Of a stretch of DNA of 64,000 bases, positions 17,594 to 26,521 are shown piece by piece (the first letter of the stretch is position 1; each line of letters begins with the position of its first letter). A program made the position numbers and the translations under genes. The stretch comes from Hyphomicrobium denitrificans ATCC 51888 (lineage in GTDB: Bacteria; Pseudomonadota; Alphaproteobacteria; Rhizobiales; Hyphomicrobiaceae), in contig NC_014313.1 in the NCBI RefSeq assembly GCF_000143145.1, positions 3,162,001-3,226,000 on the forward strand, given 5' to 3'. The notes under the pieces are model-generated. The model saw nothing but the letters and a program-made list of their open reading frames with translations. It was not told the DNA's origin and ran no database searches.

Positions 17594-20574
17594 GCGGTAA
17601 TCAGGCCTTCCGGCTTTCGAAGGGCGGCATCGTCGACCGTTCGAAGCTGTTGAGATTTTCTTTCGATGGCATGGAGTACGACGGCTACGCGGGAGATACG
17701 CTGACGTCGGCGCTTCTCGCGAATGGCGTTCATCTCGTCGGCCGTTCGTTCAAATATCACCGCCCGCGCGGCATCCTGTCGGCCGGATCGGAAGATCCGA
17801 ACGCGCTCGTCGAGCTGCGTTCCGGCGCACGCCGCGAGCCCAACACCAAAGCCACGACGATCGAACTCTATGACGGGCTCGATGCGACCAGCCAGAACCG
17901 CTTCCCGTCGCTGCGGCTCGACCTGATGGCCGTCAACGGTTTGCTGTCGCCGGTTTTCTCGGCCGGCTTCTACTACAAGACGTTCATGTGGCCGGCTTCG
18001 TTCTGGGAAAAGCTGTACGAGCCGATGATCCGCCGTGCTGCCGGTCTCGGCCGCGCCGCGATGGAAGACGATCCCGATACCTACGACAAGGCCAACGCGT
18101 TCTGTGACGTTCTCGTTGTGGGCGCAGGCCCCGCCGGTCTCATGGCGGCGCTGGCTGCGGGCCGCTCCGGCGCGCGTGTCATCCTCGCCGATGAGAGCTT
18201 CACGCTCGGCGGACGTCTTCTCGCCGAGAACCGCACGGTCGACGGCAAGAGCTCGGCCGACTGGGCGAAGAGCGCCGTCGCAGAGCTTTCGGCACTTCCG
18301 AATGTCCGCCTTCTTCCGAGAACGACCGTGTTCGGCGCTTATGACGGCGGCACGTTCGGCGCAGTGGAACGCGTATCCGATCATCTGCTGAAGCCGGCCG
18401 AGGGGCAGCCGCGGCAGAGGCTCTGGCGTATCGTCGCGAAGCAGGTCATCGCGGCACAGGGTTCGACGGAACGGCCGATCGTGTTCGGTAACAACGATCG
18501 GCCCGGCGTCATGCTCGCAAGCGCTGCGCGAACCTATATCAACCGTCACGGCGTTGCTCCGGGCCGCATCGCGGTCGTCTTCTCGAGCAACGACGACGGC
18601 GCTTCGACCATCAACGATCTCGCGGCGGCAGGCATCACGGTCGCAGCTCTCGTCGACGCACGTCCGGCGCTGCCGCAGGCGATCAAGTCGCGTGCTGATG
18701 CGCTCGGCATTCGCGTCTTCTCCGGCGGCGTCGTCAGCGATGCGATCGGACGCTCGCGGGTCAAGGGCGCGCGCGTCGTCGACGCTTCGGGCGGCGTTCA
18801 TTCGATTTCGTGCGACCTGCTCGTCGTCTCGGGCGGCTTCAGCCCGAACGTCCAGATCACGACGCATCTTGGCGGCCGTTCGCAATGGCGTGACGACATC
18901 GCCGCGTTCGTCCCCGGAACGATGCCGAAGAATCTCGCAGCCGCAGGCGCGGCGAACGGGTCCTTCTCACTGGCATCGTGCCTGGCCGAAGGCGCGCGAA
19001 CCGGAAGCGCGGCAGCCGCCAGCGCCGGGTTCGATGCGAAGCCGGTCGCCGTTCCGTCGTCCGACGACGAGCCGAGCAGCGTCGCCGCGTTCTGGCACGT
19101 CGAGGGCGCGAAGCACAAAGCCTTCGTCGATTTCCAGAACGACGTCACGGCATCGGACGTCGCCCTCGCCGAACGCGAAGGCTATCGCTCCGTCGAACAT
19201 CTCAAGCGCTACACCACGCTTGGCATGGCGACCGATCAGGGCCGCACCTCGGGCGTCAACGGCATGGCGATCATGGCGCGACTGACGGGCAAGTCCATCC
19301 CGGAGACGGGAATCACGACTGCACGTCCGCCGTACACGCCGGTTTCGCTCGGCGCGCTTGCGGGCGAACATCGCGGCAAGCATTTCAAACCGTTCCGCCT
19401 CACCCCGTCGCACAACTGGGCGAAGTCGCAGAATGCTGTTTTCGTCGAAGCGGGATTGTGGCTCCGGTCGCTCTACTTCCCGAAGCCTTTCGAGAAGGAC
19501 GCGCTGACGTCCGTCATCCGTGAAGTCAACGGCGTGCGCAACGGCGTCGGTTTCTGCGATGTGTCGACACTCGGCAAGGTCGAAGTGCACGGCGCCGATG
19601 CCGGCAAGTTCCTCGACCGCGTCTACATCAACATGATGAGCACGCTGCAGGTCGGCAAAGCGCGTTACGGCGCGATGCTGCGCGAAGACGGCATCATGAT
19701 GGACGACGGCACGGCTGCGCGTTTCGCGGAGGACCGCTACTTCGTCACGACGACGACGGTCAACGCAATCAAGGTCGTGCAGCATCTCGAGCTGTGCAAG
19801 CAGTGGCATTGGCCGGACCTCGACGTGCAGATCATTCCGTCGACGGACCAGTGGGCGCAATACTCGGTCGCCGGTCCGCGGGCGCGCGAACTCATCTCGC
19901 GCATCGTCGACAAGCCGTACGATGTTTCGAACGAAGGTCTTCCGTACATGGGCGTCGCCGAAATCACGGCGCTCGGCGGTCTGAAGGCCCGGATTTACCG
20001 GCTGTCGTTCTCGGGCGAGCTTGCTTACGAGATCGCGGTTCCGGCGCGGCATGGCGATTTGCTTGCCCGCTCGCTGATGGAAAAGGGCGCCGACCTTGGC
20101 GTTACCCCGTACGGTACGGAAGCGCTTGGCGTCATGCGTATCGAGAAGGGTCACGTCGGCGGACCGGAAATCAACGGCATGACGACGGCGGCCGATGTCG
20201 GCCTCGGAAAAATGGCGTCGAAGAAGAAAGACTATATCGGCCGGACCCTGTCGGAACGCTCAGGTCTGACCGATGCCGACCGTCCGCGTCTCATCGGCTT
20301 CCGGCCGGTGGATCGTGCCGAACGGTTGAGAGCCGGCGCGCACTTCGTCAACCGCAACGCGGAACCGACGGCCGCCAACGATCAAGGCTACCTGACTTCG
20401 GTCGCCTACTCGCCGTCGAACGGCCACTGGATCGGTCTTGGCTTCTTAAAGAACGCCGAGTCCCGCATGGGCGAAATCGTCCGCGCATACGATCCGGTTC
20501 GCGGTGGCGATACCCTGGTCGAAGTCGTGTCACCCATATTCGTCGATAGCGAAGGAGCGAGACTCCGTGTCTGA
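17590..20574 (+). CDS. soxA: Sarcosine oxidase / N-methylglutamate dehydrogenase alpha-type subunit
   Basis: 994 aa, near the usual alpha-subunit length. Order of domains: an N-terminal ferredoxin-like region (SFKYHRPRGILSAGSEDPNA, about 53-72), a NAD(P)-binding Rossmann region (GAGPAGLMAALAAGRSGARV, about 178-197), and a C-terminal folate-binding aminomethyltransferase (GcvT-like) half from about residue 600 (SHNWAKSQNAVFVEAGLWLR, later FSGELAYEIAVPARHGDLLA and GTEALGVMRIEKGHVGGPEI). The last domain passes the one-carbon unit to tetrahydrofolate, producing methylene-THF in the sarcosine oxidase reaction. It overlaps its neighbours at both ends. Confidence 0.92.
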   Translation: MSGNQAFRLSKGGIVDRSKLLRFSFDGMEYDGYAGDTLTSALLANGVHLVGRSFKYHRPRGILSAGSEDPNALVELRSGARREPNTKATTIELYDGLDATSQNRFPSLRLDLMAVNGLLSPVFSAGFYYKTFMWPASFWEKLYEPMIRRAAGLGRAAMEDDPDTYDKANAFCDVLVVGAGPAGLMAALAAGRSGARVILADESFTLGGRLLAENRTVDGKSSADWAKSAVAELSALPNVRLLPRTTVFGAYDGGTFGAVERVSDHLLKPAEGQPRQRLWRIVAKQVIAAQGSTERPIVFGNNDRPGVMLASAARTYINRHGVAPGRIAVVFSSNDDGASTINDLAAAGITVAALVDARPALPQAIKSRADALGIRVFSGGVVSDAIGRSRVKGARVVDASGGVHSISCDLLVVSGGFSPNVQITTHLGGRSQWRDDIAAFVPGTMPKNLAAAGAANGSFSLASCLAEGARTGSAAAASAGFDAKPVAVPSSDDEPSSVAAFWHVEGAKHKAFVDFQNDVTASDVALAEREGYRSVEHLKRYTTLGMATDQGRTSGVNGMAIMARLTGKSIPETGITTARPPYTPVSLGALAGEHRGKHFKPFRLTPSHNWAKSQNAVFVEAGLWLRSLYFPKPFEKDALTSVIREVNGVRNGVGFCDVSTLGKVEVHGADAGKFLDRVYINMMSTLQVGKARYGAMLREDGIMMDDGTAARFAEDRYFVTTTTVNAIKVVQHLELCKQWHWPDLDVQIIPSTDQWAQYSVAGPRARELISRIVDKPYDVSNEGLPYMGVAEITALGGLKARIYRLSFSGELAYEIAVPARHGDLLARSLMEKGADLGVTPYGTEALGVMRIEKGHVGGPEINGMTTAADVGLGKMASKKKDYIGRTLSERSGLTDADRPRLIGFRPVDRAERLRAGAHFVNRNAEPTAANDQGYLTSVAYSPSNGHWIGLGFLKNAESRMGEIVRAYDPVRGGDTLVEVVSPIFVDSEGARLRV

Positions 20575-21121
20575 TCCTCACAACGAAGCCGCTTTGAAGC
20601 GCAACGGCATCAAGATTACGAAGCGCGAAGACGTCGCCATGACGCATGTCGCCCTCCGGCGCGGTGCGCAATCTGAACTGGAAAAGCGAGCCGGTGCCTT
20701 GTTCGGCGCCGCCCTTCCGCCGACGGCACGCGCCGTCGAAGGTGCGGGCAAGCTCGTCGCCTGGGCCGGGCCGGAACAGTGGCTTGTCGTCGAGCCCAAG
20801 TCCGGCGGCAAAGATCCGAGCGTCGAGTTGGCCGAAGCCCTCAAAGGCGTCGCCTCCATCGTCGATGTTGGTGACAGCCGGGTTCTTTTCCGGGTCGAAG
20901 GTCAAAAAGCGACCGAGGTCCTTGCCCCCGGCATGGCAATCGATTTCCACGATCAGGTGTTCAAGCCCGGAGACGTCGCGATTACGCACGCGTCTCACCT
21001 CGGCGTCATCGTTTGGCGGCTTCCCGACGGAAAAGGCTACGAATTTGCCTGCGCGAGGACTTACGCCGTTGCGTTTTCCGAATGGCTCTATGAGACCTGC
21101 GGGAAATTAATACCGGCCTGA
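20567..21121 (+). CDS. soxG: Sarcosine oxidase / N-methylglutamate dehydrogenase gamma-type subunit
   Basis: 184 aa. The start is placed at the GTG overlapping the alpha stop, which gives SDPHNEAALKRNGIKITKRE as the N-terminus. The frame extends further upstream only as overlap with the alpha gene. The SoxG family pattern is visible: LVAWAGPEQWLVVEPKSGGK, VASIVDVGDSRVLFRVEGQK, LAPGMAIDFHDQVFKPGDVA and a C-terminal ARTYAVAFSEWLYETCG. It completes the heterotetramer and is the last gene of the operon. Confidence 0.9.
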   Translation: MSDPHNEAALKRNGIKITKREDVAMTHVALRRGAQSELEKRAGALFGAALPPTARAVEGAGKLVAWAGPEQWLVVEPKSGGKDPSVELAEALKGVASIVDVGDSRVLFRVEGQKATEVLAPGMAIDFHDQVFKPGDVAITHASHLGVIVWRLPDGKGYEFACARTYAVAFSEWLYETCGKLIPA

Positions 21122-21215
21122 TTTGACCGATTCCAACCTGTGTAGACCAGCCGTGACAACGGCCGGGTAGAATTCTTTTCCGAGACGTGCCAACTTGCGC
21201 CCGCCGTTAGGCCAG

Positions 21216-21236
21216 CACCGCTGGTCTAAAGCGGTG
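21216..21236. promoter_or_regulatory. Inverted repeat upstream of XRE-cupin regulator
   Basis: CACCGCT-N7-AGCGGTG, perfect 7-base arms, 13 bases before the start codon of the XRE-cupin gene and next to its GGAAGG ribosome-binding site. It may be an autoregulatory operator or a leader hairpin. Confidence 0.4.
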
Positions 21237-21249
21237 TGGAAGGGCATTC

Positions 21250-21903
21250 ATGTCGGATAAGACGCGCAAAACTCAGGTGGCTATCGCCGAGCCGGAGCCT
21301 CTAGCGACGGGCTCGAACGCCCCTGGAGCTGCGGAACATACTCTTGAGCAGGCCATCGGGCATCAGGTCCGGCATCATCGCAAGCAGGCGGGATTAACCG
21401 TCGCGGAGCTTGCGGTTGCCGCGCAAATTTCGCCCGGCATGTTGTCGAAGATCGAAAATGGACAGATTTCGCCGTCGCTCAGCACGTTGCAGATGCTTGC
21501 GGCTGCGTTGAACGTGCCGCTGACGGTGCTGTTTTCGTCCTTCGAGCAGCGCCGCGACTGTTCTTACGTCAGGTCGGGCGAGGGCGTCGTCATCCGCCGC
21601 CGCGGCACCAAGGTCGGGCATCAATATCAGTTGCTTGGGCATTCGCTCGACGGCGACGTCGTGGTCGAGCCCTACTTGATCACGCTCTCCGACGATGCGG
21701 TTGCGTATACCGGCTTTCAGCATGAAGGGGTGGAGTTCATCTTCATGCTGACCGGCGAAGTCGAATATGCTCATGCCGATCGCAGCTATCGCTTGAGCGC
21801 AGGCGACGCCATTCTGTTCGACAGCGCGGCTCCGCATGGTCCGGCTCGTCTGATCGAAGCGCCGATGACCTACCTGTCCGTGATCATCTATCCCCGCCAG
21901 TAG
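21250..21903 (+). CDS. XRE-family transcriptional regulator with cupin domain
   Basis: 217 aa. An Ala/Glu-rich leader of about 40 residues precedes an XRE/lambda-Cro-type HTH (LTVAELAVAAQISPGMLSKI, then ENGQISPSLSTLQMLAAALN, about residues 49-90). The C-terminal half (about 135-215) is a cupin beta barrel (FQHEGVEFIFMLTGEVEYAH, then YRLSAGDAILFDSAAPHGPA). Such regulators usually sense small metabolites, often amino acids or polyamines, through the cupin. It follows the sarcosine-oxidase-type operon on the same strand after a 128-base spacer with its own inverted repeat, so it may adjust that pathway. A terminator-like hairpin follows. Confidence 0.92.
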   Translation: MSDKTRKTQVAIAEPEPLATGSNAPGAAEHTLEQAIGHQVRHHRKQAGLTVAELAVAAQISPGMLSKIENGQISPSLSTLQMLAAALNVPLTVLFSSFEQRRDCSYVRSGEGVVIRRRGTKVGHQYQLLGHSLDGDVVVEPYLITLSDDAVAYTGFQHEGVEFIFMLTGEVEYAHADRSYRLSAGDAILFDSAAPHGPARLIEAPMTYLSVIIYPRQ

Positions 21904-21967
21904 CTCGGCTTTCGAGAACTTTTCCCGTTGAAGGATTATCTCGTCCAGCTCACAGCGCGGCGAGGCC

Positions 21968-22017
21968 GCCCGGCGCTGTCAGTCTTTTCAACTGGCGCCG
22001 TTCGCCGGGCTTTTTTT
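21968..22017 (+). terminator. Rho-independent-type terminator after XRE-cupin gene
   Basis: Arms GCCCGGCG and CGCCGGGC (8 perfect base pairs) enclose a 27-base loop and are followed by seven T residues, 65 bases after the regulator stop. The loop is long, but the stem-plus-T-run is convincing. Confidence 0.7.
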
Positions 22018-22123
22018 CCAAACGAACCTTCCGGTCATTGACCCGTCACAAAAGCCGTGCCCTTTACATTCGAAGACGCGCGGGCGCGTCGCCGCATCGA
22101 TTTTTTTATTGCGTTGCAACGAC

Positions 22124-23860
22124 ATGGCAACCGAGCACCTTGCGAGCTACGACGTCTCTTCCGGGAGGCGGTCGCGCGCTTGGCTTCGAGATCTGACGCT
22201 ATCTTCGCAAGTCTGCTGGACCTTGACGGCGATCTTCGCCGTGGCGCTCGTCTATTATCATTGGCGCTATGAAGGCTGGCTGCAGACGATTGTTTTTGCG
22301 GGGGCGATAACCGCCTCGCTGTTCAGCCTCGTACTGCTGATTTCCCGGCGCGCGCTTTTTTCCATCGTGCTCGTCGCGCTGCTCGTCGCGACGATCGTCA
22401 TGGCGGCGGACGTCAAGCGGCACTACATCGAGATGGTGCTTCACGCCTACGACGTCGTTTTCTATCTGACGTCGTGGTCGACGCTCGTTTTCCTTTGGGC
22501 CGATCACAAGCTCATGCTGCTGGCGCTGGCCGGCATGGCGACGCTCGCCGCTGGCTCCGGGCTTCTTCTCTGGCAGATCGACGGAACCCGCGTGCGGCGC
22601 TCGGTGAGCAGCCTGCTTCTGGTGTTTTGCATTGGCCTCGCTGCTGTTGCGAGCTACGCCAAAGGAGAGCGGCGCAACACCTCATTCTTCTGGGACAATC
22701 AATATCTTGCGTCGTTTTACTCATCTTGGCCGGAAACCATCTCGACGCTCTGGCGCGGACAGTTGATGGATGCAGTGAAGAGGCAGCCGTTGCCGCCGTT
22801 CGCAGTTCCGGCGACATGCGACCTCACGGAAAAGCCGCCGCACGTCATCCTGATCCATCAGGAAAGCGCGGTGCCGCCGTCGTTTTTCCCGCAGGTCGCA
22901 TACGACACGGCGCTAGATCCGTTCTTTAAATCGTTCGACGGGCGATTGCACAAACTGCGGGTCGAAACGTACGGCGGCGCGTCGTGGTTGACGGAGTTCT
23001 CGGTTCTGGCGGGCGTCTCCACCTATTCTTTCGGCGGCATGCGGACATTCGTGCAGTCGCTGATGGAAGGAAAAATCCACGACGCGGTGCCCCAGGTTCT
23101 TACGCGCTGCGGTTACAAGAATAGCCTCTTCTATCCGGTGCCCAAGGATTTCGTGGCGAGCGGCCGGTTCTATTCGACGATCGGCATTCCTGACATTTAC
23201 GACTACCGCGCCCAAGGCGCGAAGCGCTTCAACGAACGTGATCGCTTCTACTATCAGCGCGTGCTCGACAACATCGACGGCAATCTCGCCAAATCGGACA
23301 GCCCACTGTTTACTTTCGTCGTCACGTCCGCGACTCACCTGCCCTACACCTACAAGTACGCGCCGGACGTCGATGTCCCCGGCGGCGGAGCCGGAACCGA
23401 TCCCGAAATGAGCGAATATTTGCGCCGCCTTGCGATGGCGCATATGGACTTCGACGAGTTCCGGTCGCTGCTGGCGAAGCGTTTCCCGAAGGAGCGCTTC
23501 CTGATCGTTCAATACGGCGACCATCAACCGATCGCGACGCGGACGCTGCTCGGCTTCGACAAAGGCTCGGCGGCCGAGGACATTCAGCTCACGCCGGAAA
23601 GCCCTGGCCTGCTGACATATTATTCGGTCGATGGCGTCAACTACGAGCCACCGCCGCTGCCGGACGAGGATGTCATCGAGGTGCCGTATCTCGGGACGAT
23701 CCTGCTTAACGCGGCCGGACTCCCGCTGCCGCCGTCCTACCAAGCCCGGCTCGAACTGATGCGTCTTTGCGACGGGCGATATTACACCTGCGCAAAGTCG
23801 AAAAGCATTCTGTCATTCCACCGCCGACTGATGGATTCAGGACTGATCGACGGCCGATGA
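22124..23860 (+). CDS. LTA-synthase-like membrane sulfatase/phosphotransferase
   Basis: 578 aa; ATG at 22124 chosen, no good ribosome-binding site visible. The N-terminal ~175 residues hold about five membrane segments. The remainder is an extracytoplasmic alkaline-phosphatase-superfamily domain of the LtaS/OpgB type. Candidate metal and active-site residues are Glu247 in ILIHQES, Ser287 in YGGASWLTEF (LtaS has Thr at this place), His404 in TSATHLPY, and Asp466-His467 in IVQYGDHQP. Such enzymes transfer phosphoglycerol or phosphoethanolamine groups to envelope glycans or lipids. The exact substrate cannot be told. Neighbours give no pathway clue. Confidence 0.85.
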   Translation: MATEHLASYDVSSGRRSRAWLRDLTLSSQVCWTLTAIFAVALVYYHWRYEGWLQTIVFAGAITASLFSLVLLISRRALFSIVLVALLVATIVMAADVKRHYIEMVLHAYDVVFYLTSWSTLVFLWADHKLMLLALAGMATLAAGSGLLLWQIDGTRVRRSVSSLLLVFCIGLAAVASYAKGERRNTSFFWDNQYLASFYSSWPETISTLWRGQLMDAVKRQPLPPFAVPATCDLTEKPPHVILIHQESAVPPSFFPQVAYDTALDPFFKSFDGRLHKLRVETYGGASWLTEFSVLAGVSTYSFGGMRTFVQSLMEGKIHDAVPQVLTRCGYKNSLFYPVPKDFVASGRFYSTIGIPDIYDYRAQGAKRFNERDRFYYQRVLDNIDGNLAKSDSPLFTFVVTSATHLPYTYKYAPDVDVPGGGAGTDPEMSEYLRRLAMAHMDFDEFRSLLAKRFPKERFLIVQYGDHQPIATRTLLGFDKGSAAEDIQLTPESPGLLTYYSVDGVNYEPPPLPDEDVIEVPYLGTILLNAAGLPLPPSYQARLELMRLCDGRYYTCAKSKSILSFHRRLMDSGLIDGR

Positions 23861-23984
23861 CGTCACCGTTGACCATGTTCGGAGCCATTGCCCAGATTTT
23901 GGCGCTATGGCACGTTTGCGCTTAAAGTCCGCCACAGAACCTCATTCCAGAAAAATCCGGCGGCAGAGGAAAGCCAAGCGTTGA

Positions 23985-25157
23985 ATGTCCACTAAATCCA
24001 CTCGCGCCGCTTGCGGCATCCGCGTCGTCGCAAGCTCCCTTCCGACGCGTGAGGCGGTTGCCGCTGCGCGCTTAGAGCTCGCCGGCGAAATCCTGCAGCA
24101 CATCATCGTCTTTTTCTCCAATGAGCACGACCCTGAAATCCTGCTCGACGCGTTGAAGTGCGATTTCAACGATACGTCGGTTTCGGGGTGCAGCACGTCA
24201 GGGGAAATCGGCCCCCTCGGCATGATGAAAGGCGGCATCGTCATCATCGCGTTTCCGGAAAACGGCTTCCGGCTGATGAGCGAAGTCATCACCGACATCG
24301 ATAAGGGCGGCGTCGAGCGCGCCTCCGAGATCGCACGCCGTCTGCGCATTCAGATGATCGGTTCGGCGAGCCGTTCCGCAAAGGAGCATGTGTTCGCGCT
24401 GGTCCTGGTCGACGGATTGTCGAACGCGGAGGAAGCGCTAATCGCGGCGCTCGATCTTTCGCTCAATGGCATCGAACTGGTCGGCGGCTCGGCGGGCGAC
24501 GGGCTCGATTTCCAGGATACCGTTCTGATCTATCGCGGCAACCTCGTGCGGCGAGGAGCAATTCTTTTCGTCATCGAGACCGAACTTCCGGTGCGCATCT
24601 TCAAGACGCAGAATTTTGAGCCGACGCCGGTCAAGCTCGTCGTCACCGCCGCCGATACTGCCAATCGGATCGTCTACGAACTGAATGCGGAACCGGCGGC
24701 CGCCGAGTATGCGGCGGCGATCGGGCTGAGGCCTGACGAACTCGGGCCTTACACTTTTGCGTCGTATCCACTCGTGGTGAAAATCGGTGGAAACTATTAT
24801 TGCCGCTGCATCCGTACCGTCAACCTTGACGGATCTTTATCGTTCTTTTGTGCCATCGACGAAGGTCTGGTTTTCACGGTCGCGCGCCCCCGTGATATGC
24901 TGCGAACAACGTTAGAAGCGCTCGAAGGTGTCGATGCCGCGCTCGGCGGCACCGATTTCGTTCTGGGCTTTGACTGCATCTTGCGCCGGCTCGACGCGGA
25001 AAGCCGGCAGGTGCGTCACAAAGTTGAAGAAATCTATCAGCGTTTCGGCGTGGCCGGGTTCCATACGTACGGTGAGCAGTTCAACGCGATGCATCTCAAC
25101 CAGACACTCACCGGGATCGCTTTCGCCACGTCGATCGACAAGCCGCGTGAACCATGA
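23985..25157 (+). CDS. FIST-domain sensory protein
   Basis: 390 aa, full-length FIST N plus FIST C protein without a membrane segment. FIST N (about 30-220) includes VSGCSTSGEIGPLGMMKGGI and IELVGGSAGDGLDFQDTVLI. FIST C (about 225-370) includes FASYPLVVKIGGNYYCRCIR and VLGFDCILRRLDAESRQVRH. FIST domains are predicted to bind small ligands, possibly amino acids. The stop overlaps the start of the hybrid histidine kinase (ATGA), so the protein very probably feeds a signal to that kinase. Confidence 0.93.
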   Translation: MSTKSTRAACGIRVVASSLPTREAVAAARLELAGEILQHIIVFFSNEHDPEILLDALKCDFNDTSVSGCSTSGEIGPLGMMKGGIVIIAFPENGFRLMSEVITDIDKGGVERASEIARRLRIQMIGSASRSAKEHVFALVLVDGLSNAEEALIAALDLSLNGIELVGGSAGDGLDFQDTVLIYRGNLVRRGAILFVIETELPVRIFKTQNFEPTPVKLVVTAADTANRIVYELNAEPAAAEYAAAIGLRPDELGPYTFASYPLVVKIGGNYYCRCIRTVNLDGSLSFFCAIDEGLVFTVARPRDMLRTTLEALEGVDAALGGTDFVLGFDCILRRLDAESRQVRHKVEEIYQRFGVAGFHTYGEQFNAMHLNQTLTGIAFATSIDKPREP

Positions 25158-26518
25158 CCGATGGCACACCGACTGATCGCCAGCCGCAAACGCCTTTAGA
25201 ATTCGGCCGGGCGGTCGACAAGCTGCGCAAGATCAACGACGCTTTGATGAAGCGCGTTGAGCGGTCGATGGATCAGCAGGCGAACGCGTTTTCGCTGTTC
25301 CAAACCGCGATCAATCAGGAAACGCAGATCCGCATCCGGACGGAAGAGCTGAACAACGCTCTGACGAAGCTCGCGCAGGCCAACGTCGAACTCAGCGCGG
25401 CACGCGATGCGGCGGAGCGTTCCAACGTTTTCAAGACGCGCTTCTTCACCGCCGTCGGCCATGATCTTCTGCAGCCGCTGCATGCCGCGCGCCTGACGCT
25501 GTCCGAGCTGATGGATACGCAGTCGGAGCCGGATCACAAGCAGCTCACGAACAACATTTCGAGCGCGCTCGTCACGATCGAAGAATTGCTGACGAGCATC
25601 CTGGACATCTCCAAGCTTGAGGCCGGCGTTTTCGTGCCGAACATTCAGACGGTCTCGCTCGGCGCGATTTTCGAGCAGCTCGCCTGCAACATCGAGCCGG
25701 TCACGCGGCGCAAGCGTCTCGATTTTCGCTGGCGGCCGACGAACCTCGGCGTGCGCTCCGATCCGCTGATGCTCCGGCGCATCGTGCAGAATCTCGTTGC
25801 CAATGCCGCTCACTATACGGAAGCGGGTGGCGTGCTGCTGGCGGCGCGTCGGCGGGGCTCGCAGGTCGAGATCGAAGTCTGGGATACAGGCCCGGGGGTC
25901 GCTCCGCAGGAACGCGAGCGCATCTTCGAGGAATTCCATCGCGGCGAAGCATCGGAACGATCGGGCGGCGCCGGCTTCGGGCTTGGGCTCGCGATCGTCC
26001 GGCGCATGTCGGAATCACTTGGGCATGAACTGAAACTGCAATCGCGCGTCGGCGTCGGCTCGCGCTTTTCGATCACGGCGCCGCATGCGGCGCTGCTCTC
26101 GCAAGCCGAGCCGAAAGTCCAGTCCGCGCCGTCGAGCAACAATTATCTCGTCGCCCGGCCGCTGATCGTCATCGACAATGACCTCAGCGTGCTCGGAGCG
26201 ATGCAAACGCTGCTATCGCGTTGGGGGGCGGACGTTCGCCTGGCGCGCGATCTGGACGACGTGAACGAGATCCTGTCCGATTCGGCCTTCACTCCAGCCA
26301 TCATTCTCGCCGACTATCATCTCGACGGCAGCGTGCTCGGCATCGAGGCAGTCGTGCGGATCCGGCAAGCGTTTGGACGGGCTATCCCAGCGATCCTGAT
26401 TACCGCCGATCGCACGCAGGCGACTGCGGAGGCGGCAAAGCAGTTCGATTGCGCGCTGCTTCACAAGCCGGTCCGACCGGCCGAGCTGCGGGCACTCATG
26501 CAGCATCTTCTAGCGTAA
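25154..26518 (+). CDS. Hybrid sensor histidine kinase
   Basis: 454 aa cytoplasmic kinase without membrane segments or its own sensor domain. An N-terminal coiled coil (about 20-95) leads to the phospho-acceptor H-box with His103 (TAVGHDLLQPLHAARLTLSE). The HATPase domain follows (VQNLVANAAHYTEAGGVLLA; then GFGLGLAIVRRMSESLGHEL). A C-terminal receiver has its phospho-acceptor at Asp387 (IILADYHLDG). It is co-translated with the FIST protein, which presumably supplies the sensing part, and it converges on a LuxR-type response regulator 3 bases away. FIST/kinase/LuxR sets of this kind occur in regulators of alcohol or redox metabolism; the target here is unknown. Confidence 0.93.
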   Translation: MTDGTPTDRQPQTPLEFGRAVDKLRKINDALMKRVERSMDQQANAFSLFQTAINQETQIRIRTEELNNALTKLAQANVELSAARDAAERSNVFKTRFFTAVGHDLLQPLHAARLTLSELMDTQSEPDHKQLTNNISSALVTIEELLTSILDISKLEAGVFVPNIQTVSLGAIFEQLACNIEPVTRRKRLDFRWRPTNLGVRSDPLMLRRIVQNLVANAAHYTEAGGVLLAARRRGSQVEIEVWDTGPGVAPQERERIFEEFHRGEASERSGGAGFGLGLAIVRRMSESLGHELKLQSRVGVGSRFSITAPHAALLSQAEPKVQSAPSSNNYLVARPLIVIDNDLSVLGAMQTLLSRWGADVRLARDLDDVNEILSDSAFTPAIILADYHLDGSVLGIEAVVRIRQAFGRAIPAILITADRTQATAEAAKQFDCALLHKPVRPAELRALMQHLLA

Positions 26519-26521
26519 ACG

